From: Reyranella aquatilis
Lineage (GTDB): Bacteria; Pseudomonadota; Alphaproteobacteria; Reyranellales; Reyranellaceae
NCBI RefSeq assembly: GCF_020880995.1
Contig: NZ_JAJISD010000015.1
Location: 20,001-84,000 of the forward strand
Length of the DNA stretch: 64,000 nt
Direction: 5' to 3'
The translations under genes were made by a program, and so were the position numbers. Below, in pieces: positions 31,714-40,532 of this stretch. The notes under the pieces are model-generated. The model was not told the DNA's origin and did no database searches. It worked only from the letters and a program-made list of their open reading frames with translations. Within the stretch, counting starts at the first letter, position 1. Each line of letters begins with the position of its first letter.

Positions 31714-33510
31714 TTGGCTAACGAGCTACGCAGGCTCACCGCCATAGTTGCGGCGGACGTCGCAGGCTACTCACGACTTGTCGGCAGGGATGAGAGCGGG
31801 ACAGTCGGGCGCCTCGGAGCCGCCCGAACCGAACTGCTCGAACCCGTCGTCTCCAGGCGAGGCGGGCGCATTGTCAAGCTGACCGGCGATGGGGCGCTGA
31901 TGGAGTTCACAAGCGCCGTCGAAGCGTTGTCCGCCGCGATCGAGTTTCAGCAGTCGATGGTGACTGCTGAATCTGAGCGCCCGGCAGATGAGAGATTGGT
32001 CTTTCGAATCGGCGTCCACTCCGGAGATGTGATCGTTCAAGGTACTGACATCTACGGAGACGGCGTCAACATTGCTGCCCGCCTCGAATCAGAGGCACCC
32101 CCCGGAGGCGTCATCGTTTCCGGCCCGATCTTTGAAGCGACTGTCGGGAGGGTAAGCGCAGAGTTCGAAGATCTCGGCCGTCTTTCTCTCAAGAACATCG
32201 AACGGCCGGTTCAAGCATACGCCGTGCGGTGGAAACCGGGCGCCTGGACCAATGTCCGAGCCTCACAACCGGCGGGTGCCCCGACAATGCCGCCGCACGC
32301 AACACCGTTGCCCCTGCCCGACAAGCCTTCGATTGCCGTCTTGCCTTTCCAGAACATGAGCGGCGACCCGGAACAGGAGTACTTCGCCGACGGGATGGTC
32401 GAAGACATCATTACCGCATTATCTCGCATCAGCGGACTGTTCGTCATCGCGCGGAATTCGAGCTTCATCTACAAGGGCCGAGCCGTCGACATCCGCCAGG
32501 TCGGGCGCGAGCTTGGCGTCAGATACGTCCTTGAAGGGAGTGTACGGAAAGCGGCAAATAGGCTTCGCATAACGGGTCAGTTGATCGAGGCCGACTCAGG
32601 CTCGCATCTATGGGCGGATCGCTTCGACAGCGCGCTCGAGGAAGTGTTCGATCTCCAGGATCATGTCACGGCCGCGGTCGTATCCGCGATCGAGCCCTCT
32701 CTCGTGAAAGCGGAAATTCGACGGGCCGGCCACAAGCCTACGGAGAATCTGCAGGCTTATGACTGGCTCCTTCGTGCGCTGGGAGAACAGCAATTGCTCG
32801 AGCGCGAGAATGTAGACAGGGCAATAGCAATGGCGCGGAAAGCTCTGGAACTCGATCCACGCTTTGGTCTTGCCTACGCCTATCTCGCCAGCTGGATCCA
32901 GCGTCGCCGCATGTATGGCTGGATGCAGGATGAAGAGTCGGAAACCACCGAAGGCATAAAGTTCGCACACCAAGCTGTTCGTCTCGAGCCGAGTGACCCG
33001 ATCGTGCTTACGGAGGCGGCGTTCGCTCTGGGCCACCTCAACTCCGATCTGGCGACCGCGATCCCCTGGCTTGATCGCGCGATTTCGCTCAATCCCAATT
33101 CCGCTTTTGCCTTCGGCAAAGGCGCCACAGTCAGGAACTTTGCCGGTGACTATGATACGGCAGAGCGGCACTCCGAACGCGCTCTCCGATTGAGCCCGTA
33201 CGACACGGTGATCCATGCTTTCTCGAAAGCGCGCGGAGACAGCCATCTCTTCCGCGGCCAGTATGAGAAAGCCGTTCACTGGCTGAAGCGGAGCCGTCAG
33301 GAGAATCCGCTCCATGCCTCGACGCACCTGCACCTGGCGAGCGCATTGGCCCACAGTGGAGCCATTGAAGAGGCGCGCGGATCAATGAAACAACTGCTTC
33401 AACTACGCCCCATGAGCAGCGTGTCCTGGCAGAGAAGCCATCGTCTGTTCCCTGAGGCCGACTACGAGCAGATGCTCCAGGGGGCGCGGCTGGCGGGGCT
33501 TCCCGAGTGA
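31714..33510 (+). CDS. Class III nucleotidyl cyclase with TolB-like and TPR domains
   Basis: A 598-residue cytoplasmic signalling protein. An N-terminal class III adenylate/guanylate cyclase domain (about 5-170) shows both metal-binding aspartates (AADVAGYSRL near 15, LTGDGALMEF near 57). A TolB-like/FlgO-like domain follows (about 200-330, IAVLPFQNMSGDPEQEYFADG), then TPR-type helical repeats (about 345-590). This architecture is common in rhizobia. Substrate (ATP or GTP) cannot be fixed. The start is taken as TTG 31714 with AGAGG upstream, giving the usual LANELRRLTAIVAADVAGYS opening; a GTG at 31651 is an alternative. Confidence 0.88.
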   Translation: MANELRRLTAIVAADVAGYSRLVGRDESGTVGRLGAARTELLEPVVSRRGGRIVKLTGDGALMEFTSAVEALSAAIEFQQSMVTAESERPADERLVFRIGVHSGDVIVQGTDIYGDGVNIAARLESEAPPGGVIVSGPIFEATVGRVSAEFEDLGRLSLKNIERPVQAYAVRWKPGAWTNVRASQPAGAPTMPPHATPLPLPDKPSIAVLPFQNMSGDPEQEYFADGMVEDIITALSRISGLFVIARNSSFIYKGRAVDIRQVGRELGVRYVLEGSVRKAANRLRITGQLIEADSGSHLWADRFDSALEEVFDLQDHVTAAVVSAIEPSLVKAEIRRAGHKPTENLQAYDWLLRALGEQQLLERENVDRAIAMARKALELDPRFGLAYAYLASWIQRRRMYGWMQDEESETTEGIKFAHQAVRLEPSDPIVLTEAAFALGHLNSDLATAIPWLDRAISLNPNSAFAFGKGATVRNFAGDYDTAERHSERALRLSPYDTVIHAFSKARGDSHLFRGQYEKAVHWLKRSRQENPLHASTHLHLASALAHSGAIEEARGSMKQLLQLRPMSSVSWQRSHRLFPEADYEQMLQGARLAGLPE

Positions 33511-33582
33511 CGCATTGAACGTCGCACCATTCGGCGTCGACATTAGGTCACGCATTTCCTCACTTTGCATTCGAAGCAAGCG

Positions 33583-33613
33583 GTTCAAGCACTGCCACGG
33601 ACGCGTGTAGGAT
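33583..33613 (+). repeat. Direct repeat of secA 3' end, copy 2 (att-like)
   Basis: Encodes FKHCHGRV and a stop in the same register as SecA, with two synonymous third-position differences (GGG/GGA and GTA/GTG). The sequence upstream of it is not secA. Weaker similarity to the secA downstream flank continues to about 33629. Confidence 0.8.
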
Positions 33614-33823
33614 TCTCGCTCCACCGACTTTCATGCGCGAACGGGAGATGTCATTGGTGGTGGCGGAGGGGAACTGAAACCTCTCGCCCGTCGGAGCCAG
33701 CGCTTCCTGCGCCCGTGGCAGAACGAACCGATTCGGCTTCGCACGATCTTTGGCGGCGATCCTGATCGCCCGACGCCAGCCCGTGAATCTGGAGCCTTTC
33801 GATGCAAACAGATCAAACACCCA

Positions 33824-33906
33824 CCTCGTCCTGAGGAAGCCCGAAGGACAGTCTCGAAGGATGGGCAACAGAGGCGGTGCTGGTGTCCATGCTTCGAGAC
33901 GGCTGC
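33824..33906. repeat. Palindromic intergenic repeat (type B), truncated copy
   Basis: Shares CCTCGTCCTGAGG, GTCTCGAAGGATGGGCAAC and GCTTCGAGACGGC with the copies at 38538 and 51735. The right-hand terminal arm (CTCAGGATGAGG in the other copies) is missing. Confidence 0.7.
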
Positions 33907-33945
33907 AGGGTTACGGCCGGCAAGGGCAACCGTAGCGAGCCGGAT

Positions 33946-34611
33946 CTACCTGGGTTCGCACCAGTTCAGCGCCATCGCGGGTACGTTCAGCATCGCCGCC
34001 ACAGCGGTCGCCGTCGCCTCGTTTACACAGGCAAGGTCGCCGCGCGCATAGTCCTCCGCAAGGAGTTCCGCGTGCTCGAGGTGCCGCAGCCCCATGAGGT
34101 GCCCGATCTCCCGCATCATGACGTCTCGCAGGCTCAGCGAATGCTGCTGCAGGTACGCGCTCGCATCCGGGAAGATCAGCAACACGCCACCTCCCAGCGG
34201 CATGCCCTGAGGGCTTCCCAGGCTCTGGGTCCTTCTGCCCAGTTCGCGCACACCCTCCTTGCCCGGCCCTCTCCTGATCAGCCAGCTCTGTTTGGCGGCT
34301 GGTCCCTCCGGCGAGGTCACCACGTCGATGCGGGCCACACCATTCAGGGCGGCATTCCATTCCTCGATCGCGCTCAGCATCTGGTCACGCTCGGCCTGCT
34401 TGAAGTTCGGATCGATCCAGACGGGCACGACACGGGGCGATCCGCCATAGCGTGGATGGTCCGTATAGCTCGGCGCCGCAAATGACGCCGTGGCGAAAAA
34501 CATTGCCGCCATCATCAGCATTCCCCGCACCGATACGAGAACGCCGAGGCAAGCCTTCCTCGCCTGCCGGGACCCGCGGTTGGCAGTATCGCCGTCGGGA
34601 GACTTCTTCAT
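33946..34611 (-). CDS. Secreted matrixin-like protein with a degenerate zinc motif
   Basis: A 221-residue exported protein. The signal peptide (about 25-50, ending SFA-APS) is preceded by an unusually long polar N-terminus. The mature part resembles small matrixin/metzincin peptidases: an early strand with VVPVWIDPNF, a helix with AIEEWNAAL, and the active-site helix REIGHLMGLRH. The consensus is HExxHxxGxxH, but residue 167 is Arg instead of the first zinc His, while E168, H171 and H177 remain. Either the protein is catalytically dead or it binds metal differently. The ATG at 34611 is preferred to a GTG three codons earlier. The family call is from motif reading only. Confidence 0.65.
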   Translation of the reverse strand: MKKSPDGDTANRGSRQARKACLGVLVSVRGMLMMAAMFFATASFAAPSYTDHPRYGGSPRVVPVWIDPNFKQAERDQMLSAIEEWNAALNGVARIDVVTSPEGPAAKQSWLIRRGPGKEGVRELGRRTQSLGSPQGMPLGGGVLLIFPDASAYLQQHSLSLRDVMMREIGHLMGLRHLEHAELLAEDYARGDLACVNEATATAVAAMLNVPAMALNWCEPR

Positions 34612-34862
34612 GGGGAACACTCACGGAGCAGTTTGCGTCACGGACAAAATCAAAGTGACCACGCAACGCGTCCGTATCCATCGATACTAGGGACGCGACA
34701 TCGACGAGGCGAGCCCCGCCTCTCGCATTCCGATACTGGCCGAAAATCTTTCGATCGCCGTTGCAGTCCTTGGGAAGCGACGACGATACGGCGGCGACCG
34801 AGTTTGCGGGCACACAAGGGCGACGGCTGACTGCGCGCAGCTCGAAAAGACACGGCGGCGTG

Positions 34863-37028
34863 CTACGAGGCGACCCGCGACAGGACATAGGAGATATCGT
34901 CGGCGAGAGCCGTGAGGAGCTGAACCTCTTCCGCATCGAATGCCTGCGGTTCCGCCGCATAGATCAGGAGAGCCGCCACCAGCGCCCCCTCACGCCGCAG
35001 CGGCAGGGCGATGCTGGAGCGGTAGCCCCGGCGCAACGCCTGTTCGCGCCATGGCCGTGCGTTCGGATTGCTTGCGAAATCCTGGATGCTCTGGACAGTC
35101 CCCGTCTTGATCGCCATGCCCAGCGGCCCCTTGCCCGTGGGCTCGTCGTTCCAGGTGATGTGGGCATTGGCGAGATAGCCGTCATCGTTTCCTGCAATGG
35201 CAGGGAAGCGGAAGGTCTTGCCGGCATCGTCGTTGGGCACCGCGACCGCCACCATCTGATAATCTCCGAATTCGACGAGACTGGTGCAGATCTGATCGAA
35301 GACTTCGGCTTCGGACCGGGCCCGCAGCAGGACACTGGTCGCCGCCTGCAGCGACCGCTTGACGCGCGCCAGTCGCAGCACCTCCTGCTCCAGCTTCACG
35401 CGATCGCTGATGTCGACGCCCATCGCCTGTCGATAGACCCGTCCGTCGAGCTCGAAAGCGCTGACCCGCACCTCCGCAGGGAAGGTGCTGCCGTCCTTGC
35501 GCCGGATCATCGTACGGACCTCTACCCTGCCACCGGCCGCCGCCAGCGCCGCGTCCCCCTGATCGTCCTCGTTCGTCCCGTCGGGCAGCCTCAGGTTGCG
35601 CGCATCCATGCCCCGCAGTTCCTCGGCGGTGTACCCGACAGCCTTCTGCGCGGCCTCGTTGGTCTCCAGAATGCGGTTGTCGCCGTCGAGCACGATGAAC
35701 ATGTCCTGCACGGCGTGAACGAAACGAAGGTTGCTCACCGCCAGTTCGCGCGTTTCCTCCTGCTGGCTCCTCCACAGCGACCAGACCAGGCACGCCGCCA
35801 CGAGAATGGTCGCGCCGAACACGAGGGCGATCTTCTCGGAGCGGCGATCGATCGGGCGCATGACCTCGTCGTAGTCCGACTTGGCGATGACGGTCCAGGG
35901 AACCGCATTTGCGGCACGCGACGCCGCCATGACCCTCTTGCCGCGATAGTCCACGGCCACCCGCGTACCATCTCCTTCGCGGATCGCGATGGCGGCGGTG
36001 AGATTGGGCGTCGACAAAGGCAGGCGGAGTCCTTCGGGCGGGATCGGGTGCTCCCAGAAGCGCGGCGCAAACAGAAAGGCCGCATCGTCGCCCTCACGCC
36101 GCACCACCAGGACTTCCGACGTCGGGCTGTCGGTTGGCCATGCGCGAACCTTGGGAAAGAGGTCGACGCTCGGGTCGACCGCGAGCACGACGACGAACTG
36201 GCTCGCCGGCTGGCCGGGCGCCGACGCGGTGGCATTAAACGGTTGGGCAAAGGCCATGCTGGGGCCCGGGGGGTCGCCCGCATCGAGCTCGAGCGACCCG
36301 ATTTTCAGTTTGCCGTCGCGCGCCGCTTCACGAACCAGCCCGCCGACGCCGCCGTGATCCAGGTGACCGGGAGCGCCGCCCACTTCGACCAGCAATTGCC
36401 CATCGCCCGAGAACAGCATGATCTCACGCCGTTCGGGATGTCCGATCAGCACCTGATAGAGGAGCAGTTCGACGAACTGGCGCAGTTCCGGGCCCGCATC
36501 GATCTGGCCAAACGGCAATCCCTTGAGGGACGTGACCAGAAATCCCAGGTCGATCGCCCTTTCGGCAACCCACTGGTCGATCTGCTGCGCCTTCAGGCCG
36601 GCGATACCGGCCTGCTGGGACAGCCGCTCGTCGCGAAAGGCCGTACGCAGGTCGTTGTTGAGGAGGTATCCGGTCGCTGCGATGCCCAGTGCAAAGCCGG
36701 AGAATACGGTCAGCAGCAACCGGCTCCTCGTCCGGCGCGGCGCGTCGGGAGGACCCGCCTGCCACCAACCCTCGCGCAACGAACGCCGAAAGAAAACGCC
36801 GAAGCCGATCAGGGCGATGACGAGCGCGACGGCCAGAAGTGCGTATCGCGAAAACAGGTCCCCCATCGCGCGCTGGAACGACGGGATCAAACCCAGCCAT
36901 TCCTCGACCGTGAGCAGGGCCGCGAGGAGCATCAATCCGGCCAACGTCGCGATGGAGATCCAATAGATCCGCCGCGCAGAACCCTTCCTGGGTTCCGGAC
37001 TCGACGGCGGAAGCTGCTGCTGTTTCAT
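34863..37028 (-). CDS. Membrane sensor with extracytoplasmic, PAS and GAF domains but no output domain
   Basis: A 721-residue protein. Three transmembrane helices lie near the N-terminus (about 22-42, 58-80, 98-118). A large probable periplasmic sensing domain follows (about 120-380), then a fourth helix (about 390-412, FGATILVAACLVWSLW). A PAS domain with a PAC-type segment (about 430-550) and a C-terminal GAF domain (about 560-715) complete it. The chain stops right after the GAF domain: no histidine kinase, GGDEF, EAL, HD-GYP or methyl-accepting region is seen. The ATG at 37028 has GGAGG just upstream and is preferred to the ATG seven codons earlier. Confidence 0.8.
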   Translation of the reverse strand: MKQQQLPPSSPEPRKGSARRIYWISIATLAGLMLLAALLTVEEWLGLIPSFQRAMGDLFSRYALLAVALVIALIGFGVFFRRSLREGWWQAGPPDAPRRTRSRLLLTVFSGFALGIAATGYLLNNDLRTAFRDERLSQQAGIAGLKAQQIDQWVAERAIDLGFLVTSLKGLPFGQIDAGPELRQFVELLLYQVLIGHPERREIMLFSGDGQLLVEVGGAPGHLDHGGVGGLVREAARDGKLKIGSLELDAGDPPGPSMAFAQPFNATASAPGQPASQFVVVLAVDPSVDLFPKVRAWPTDSPTSEVLVVRREGDDAAFLFAPRFWEHPIPPEGLRLPLSTPNLTAAIAIREGDGTRVAVDYRGKRVMAASRAANAVPWTVIAKSDYDEVMRPIDRRSEKIALVFGATILVAACLVWSLWRSQQEETRELAVSNLRFVHAVQDMFIVLDGDNRILETNEAAQKAVGYTAEELRGMDARNLRLPDGTNEDDQGDAALAAAGGRVEVRTMIRRKDGSTFPAEVRVSAFELDGRVYRQAMGVDISDRVKLEQEVLRLARVKRSLQAATSVLLRARSEAEVFDQICTSLVEFGDYQMVAVAVPNDDAGKTFRFPAIAGNDDGYLANAHITWNDEPTGKGPLGMAIKTGTVQSIQDFASNPNARPWREQALRRGYRSSIALPLRREGALVAALLIYAAEPQAFDAEEVQLLTALADDISYVLSRVAS

Positions 37029-37292
37029 CGTCCTCCGACCTGGATGCATCCTATTGAAACGTCAACGCATCGCGTATTGGGCCACCCCACTCTAGCCGAG
37101 CTGCCCGCAGCGCCCTTGATCCAGCGCAATCATGGACCCGGCCCGGATGTCCTAAAGAGGGATGGTGAACTCAGAAGAGTTTGCATGGTACGGTTTTTTC
37201 AACCGACGTCAGGAAATTCTTCCGGGGCGTTGCCGTGAGACGGGGAACTAGCGTGAGGCACTCCGAACCGGTGGCATCACGCGGCGGCTGCC

Positions 37293-38471
37293 TTGTTTAG
37301 GTGGCTGTCGGCGTTCGTGATCAGCTTCCTCTGCTGGAGCCTGATGCCGGAGGCCCGTGCCTTCAGCATCACCCTCGACAGCAAGTCGATTCCCGGACTG
37401 AACCCCAAGGCCCCGCTGGTCGCCCACACGCTTCGCATCACCGGCCGTCTCGAACAGGGCGACAGTGACAAGCTGCGCCTCATGCTGGCCGGCCTCAAGT
37501 CCAAGACCACCCGGATCGCCAATCAACCGCTGGCAACCGCCGAACTCAGCAGCAGCGGCGGCGACCTGCTCGAGGGCCTGAAGGTCGGCTATCTCTTCCG
37601 CGAGTTCGAGGTGGCCACGATCGTGCGCAAGGGCGACATCTGCCTTTCCGCCTGCGCGATGGCGTTCCTGGGCGGCACGGCCAGCCGCCAGTCGCCCACG
37701 GCCCTTCCCAGCCGCGTCATCGAAATCGGGGGTCAGGTCGGCTTCCACAACTTCACGCTGGATGCCACGGTGGTCCAGAGCGAGACCAAGGGCGATACCA
37801 CCGCGGGGATCGCCCGCGGCTTCGGACTGGGCAGGGCCGGCGCATCGGCCCTGATCCGCTATGCCGCCGACCTCGGCGTGGATCCGGGCTTCATCGCGCA
37901 ACTGCTCGCCCGCCCGCCCGATAACTGGCTGTACGTCGACACTAACGAAATGTTCCTGACCGTCGGCGCCTGCCCGAGCGGACCGGAGCCGCCGCTCGGC
38001 CGCCTCGAACAGCAGGCAGTGAACGTCTGCAATCACGCAAGCGGCGCCGGTCGTGTCGCCGAAGCCTCCCAGGCGCAACCGATGTCGGCCCGCGAAGCCA
38101 AGCGCTACCTGCTCGAGCAGGTCCAGCGGAACATTGCGAGCGCCAACGTCAAGGGCCCGCTGGTCGGACAGCTCGCGGGCGTCCTTGCGTCACGTGACGA
38201 CCGTCTGATCGACAGCGTCTATTCGGATCTGCGGGCCGCCGGAATCTCATTGCCCGATCAGGTCGGCCGCAGCTTCATCGTGAGCGGCTATACGTTCGGC
38301 GAGCTGCAGGCCGAATGCCACGTGACCCTGTCGACGAGCCAGCCTGAGAAGTTCGACTTCGTCCTGGTGGTCAGGGGCGTGGGCATTTCCCGCCCGTTCA
38401 CCTTCCCGCCGCCGATGTGCCCGGCCCTCTTCCGGTACGACAGCCTGGAAGTCCTCAATCCGAAACGATGA
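37293..38471 (+). CDS. Secreted ClpP/crotonase-fold-like protein (COG3904-like)
   Basis: A 392-residue protein with a signal peptide (about 1-23, EARA-FSI). The middle (about 80-170) resembles the COG3904 group of predicted periplasmic proteins: ELSSSGGDLLEG, then CLSACAMAFLGG and a later VGFHNF, placed like the oxyanion strand, serine-bearing helix and histidine of ClpP-like folds. Whether it is a protease is unknown. The C-terminal half is not recognised. The start is a TTG at 37293; no ATG or GTG lies in frame upstream close to the signal peptide. Confidence 0.7.
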   Translation: MFRWLSAFVISFLCWSLMPEARAFSITLDSKSIPGLNPKAPLVAHTLRITGRLEQGDSDKLRLMLAGLKSKTTRIANQPLATAELSSSGGDLLEGLKVGYLFREFEVATIVRKGDICLSACAMAFLGGTASRQSPTALPSRVIEIGGQVGFHNFTLDATVVQSETKGDTTAGIARGFGLGRAGASALIRYAADLGVDPGFIAQLLARPPDNWLYVDTNEMFLTVGACPSGPEPPLGRLEQQAVNVCNHASGAGRVAEASQAQPMSAREAKRYLLEQVQRNIASANVKGPLVGQLAGVLASRDDRLIDSVYSDLRAAGISLPDQVGRSFIVSGYTFGELQAECHVTLSTSQPEKFDFVLVVRGVGISRPFTFPPPMCPALFRYDSLEVLNPKR

Positions 38472-38537
38472 ACGGCCCCTGAAAGGCCTTGAGCGCTTCT
38501 GGGCGAGATTGAATCAAGCCGAACATTCAAACAACGA

Positions 38538-38649
38538 CCTCACCCTGAGGAGCATCGCGCAGCGATGCGTCTCGAAGGGTGGGAACGCGCACCTTGCCTG
38601 TTGCCCATCCTTCGAGACGCACGCCTTCGGCGCGCTCCTCAGGATGAGG
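38538..38649. repeat. Palindromic intergenic repeat (type B), full copy
   Basis: Terminal arms CCTCACCCTGAGGAGC and GCTCCTCAGGATGAGG are complementary at 15 of 16 positions. Inner arms GTCTCGAAGGGTGGG and CCCATCCTTCGAGAC are also complementary apart from one mismatch. It lies between convergent genes. Confidence 0.85.
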
Positions 38650-38692
38650 TAAGTGGGTCAATGTGACCTGGAACGGCTCTAAGCAGAAAGCC

Positions 38693-39070
38693 TTAGACCG
38701 CCGCGGGCTGCTGCTTCAGCCAGGCGCGCGCCTTGGCCTCCGTCTTGAAGATCTGCGCCGGCCGCTTCGACGGCGAGATGTTGACGAAGCGCCGGAACGC
38801 CAGTTGCACGGCGTCGCTGGTGCCGACAACGGCCAGGGGGCCGCTCGGGAAATGCGAGGTATAGGCGCTGAGCCGCGCGCCCATCGCCATCACGTCCTTG
38901 TCGTCATAGACCGGCTTCAGCGCCGTCGCGTCGAACAGCTTGGAATAGGCCAGTGCGTTGGCGACGACGAGGGCGTCGAAATGCTCCTCCATCTCCTTGA
39001 GGGTCACCTCGCCTTCTGCAACGACATGGATGAGTTTCTGCTCATGCAGGATTTCCCAGCGCAGCGGCAT
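38693..39070 (-). CDS. SpoIIAA-like (STAS-like) domain protein
   Basis: A 125-residue cytoplasmic protein. It has the SpoIIAA-like pattern of alternating strands and helices: an opening strand LRWEILHEQKLIHVVAEGEV, a helix with LKEMEEHFDAL, a strand around KLFDATAL, and a last strand LAVVGTSDAVQLAFRRF. Relatives are often encoded as stand-alone proteins of unknown function in proteobacteria. No partner kinase or sigma factor is adjacent. The ATG at 39070 gives a normal start. Confidence 0.7.
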   Translation of the reverse strand: MPLRWEILHEQKLIHVVAEGEVTLKEMEEHFDALVVANALAYSKLFDATALKPVYDDKDVMAMGARLSAYTSHFPSGPLAVVGTSDAVQLAFRRFVNISPSKRPAQIFKTEAKARAWLKQQPAAV

Positions 39071-39207
39071 TCCAGTACTCCGAAGCCCCCCGTTAAGACC
39101 GGCAACCTACCACAGCCCGCTCGGCGCCGGTCAAAGCCTGTTCCGATGACCGCCGGCCGCGGTATCATTCGCGCCGCGCCGATGCGGCGCCTAGAGAAGA
39201 CTGGCGC

Positions 39208-39570
39208 ATGAAACTGACACGCGTTCTCGCAATTCTCGTGGGTCTTTCCCTCGCCTCTCCGCTCGGCTCGCTCGGCGCGCGCGCGCAGCAGGACACCAGT
39301 TCGGCCAACTACATCATGCTCGGCTGCGAGGCCTTCCTGCTCGATCCCATTCCGACCTCGCGACTGCTGATCGCCGGCGTGTGCGCGGGCATCATCGACA
39401 CGTTGCAGGTCACGAACCAGAACATCTGCCTGCCCGCCATTGCCACGCGCCGGCTGCTGGTGCGCGGTGTCGTCAGCTACATCAACGCCATACCCGCGCG
39501 CCTGCACGAGAACTTCATCCAGCTGGCGAGCGAGGCCCTCGAACAGACCTGGCCGTGCGCCCCGAAGTAG
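39208..39570 (+). CDS. Secreted Rap1a/Tai-like small protein
   Basis: A 120-residue exported protein with a signal peptide (about 1-26, ARA-QQD). The mature part has the Rap1a/Tai layout: a first Cys in MLGCEAFL, a GVCAGIID motif, CLP in NICLPA, then a final helix ending in TWPC, so four cysteines could form two disulfides. Rap1a proteins are periplasmic immunity factors against type VI amidase toxins in Serratia, but many homologues are orphans and no effector is seen here. Its last 16 nt overlap the downstream methyltransferase start. Confidence 0.7.
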   Translation: MKLTRVLAILVGLSLASPLGSLGARAQQDTSSANYIMLGCEAFLLDPIPTSRLLIAGVCAGIIDTLQVTNQNICLPAIATRRLLVRGVVSYINAIPARLHENFIQLASEALEQTWPCAPK

Positions 39571-40532
39571 TGGCCGCGCTGGTCTGCCCGCGCGACCGCA
39601 CGCGCCTCTCGGCCACCAGCGATCGGCTGACCTGCGAGCAGGGGCATCACTTCCCCGTGTGCGGCGGCATACCGGTTCTGGTGCTGGACGACGGCGCGGC
39701 GATGCATGTTTCCGTCGCCCGCGCCCTCGACGAAGACGAACGGGCAGAGGACCTCGCGCTCGACGATGGCGCGACACCGCCGCCGACCGCCCTCCATCCT
39801 TTCGTGCGCGAGATACAGGGGGCCACCAGTGGCGCGATGTTCCATGCCGCACGCGACCGCTTCACCACCTATCCCATCCCGGAACTGCGCCTGCCCGACG
39901 GCGAGGGGCGGCGGCTGCTCGACATCGGCTGCGCCTGGGGGCGCTGGTCGGTCGCGGCGGCCCGCAAGGGCTATCGCGTCACCGGCATCGACCACAATTT
40001 CGGCCGCCTGGTGATCGCCCGCCGCGTCTGCCGGCAACTGGGCGTCGAGGCGGACTTCCTGTGCGCCGACGCCCGCCGGCTGCCCTTCGCCGACGGCGCG
40101 TTCGACGTCGCCTTCAGCTATTCCGTCGTCCAGCATTTCAGCAAGGACCAGGCGCGCCGGATCCTGGCCGAGGTCGGACGCATCCTCGCGGCGGGTGGCA
40201 CGGGCATGATCCAGATGCCCAACCGCTACGGCATCCGCTCGCTCTACCATCAGCTACGCAAGACCTGGACGCCGGCCCGCCCATTCGACGTACGCTACTG
40301 GACGCCCGGCGAACTGCTGCGGGCCTTCGAAGCGGCGATCGGGCCGTCGCATCTCGCCATCGACGGCTTCTTCGGCCTGGGAATCCAGGCGCGGGATTCG
40401 GAGAACTTTCTGCCGCACCACCGCGCGATCGTCGGGCTCTCCGAACTTCTGCGCCGCGCGCCGTGGCTGGCCCCGGTGGCCGACTCCCTCTACGTGCACT
40501 CCACGGCGCGCGCGCCTCAGTCGACGACGTAG
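39555..40532 (+). CDS. Trm112-like zinc domain fused to class I methyltransferase
   Basis: A 325-residue protein. The N-terminal ~45 residues look like a Trm112/UPF0434 domain (ALVCPRDRTRLS ... LTCEQGHHFPVCGGIPVLV), usually a separate activator of methyltransferases. The methyltransferase core begins near 115 (LLDIGCAWGRWSVAAARKG) and has the SYSVVQHFSKDQ catalytic-loop segment typical of methyltransferase_11. The C-terminus resembles lipid or glycan-pathway methyltransferases. A GTG at 39555, inside the end of the Rap1a-like gene, is the start that just includes the zinc domain. It is convergent with the next gene, overlapping by 16 bp. Confidence 0.78.
   Translation: MRPEVVAALVCPRDRTRLSATSDRLTCEQGHHFPVCGGIPVLVLDDGAAMHVSVARALDEDERAEDLALDDGATPPPTALHPFVREIQGATSGAMFHAARDRFTTYPIPELRLPDGEGRRLLDIGCAWGRWSVAAARKGYRVTGIDHNFGRLVIARRVCRQLGVEADFLCADARRLPFADGAFDVAFSYSVVQHFSKDQARRILAEVGRILAAGGTGMIQMPNRYGIRSLYHQLRKTWTPARPFDVRYWTPGELLRAFEAAIGPSHLAIDGFFGLGIQARDSENFLPHHRAIVGLSELLRRAPWLAPVADSLYVHSTARAPQSTT

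Larger units (their letters stand above)
33511..33945. other. Intergenic region: secA-tail copy plus truncated palindromic repeat
   Basis: This 435-bp gap has no supported gene. It contains copy 2 of the secA 3' end (33583-33613) and a truncated type B repeat (33824-33906). Short open frames here overlap those repeats and show no recognisable protein features. Confidence 0.7.

Noticed and set aside
33560..33868. Possible small gene downstream of the cyclase-TPR gene
   Set aside because: It overlaps the secA-tail copy and a palindromic repeat and has no protein features.
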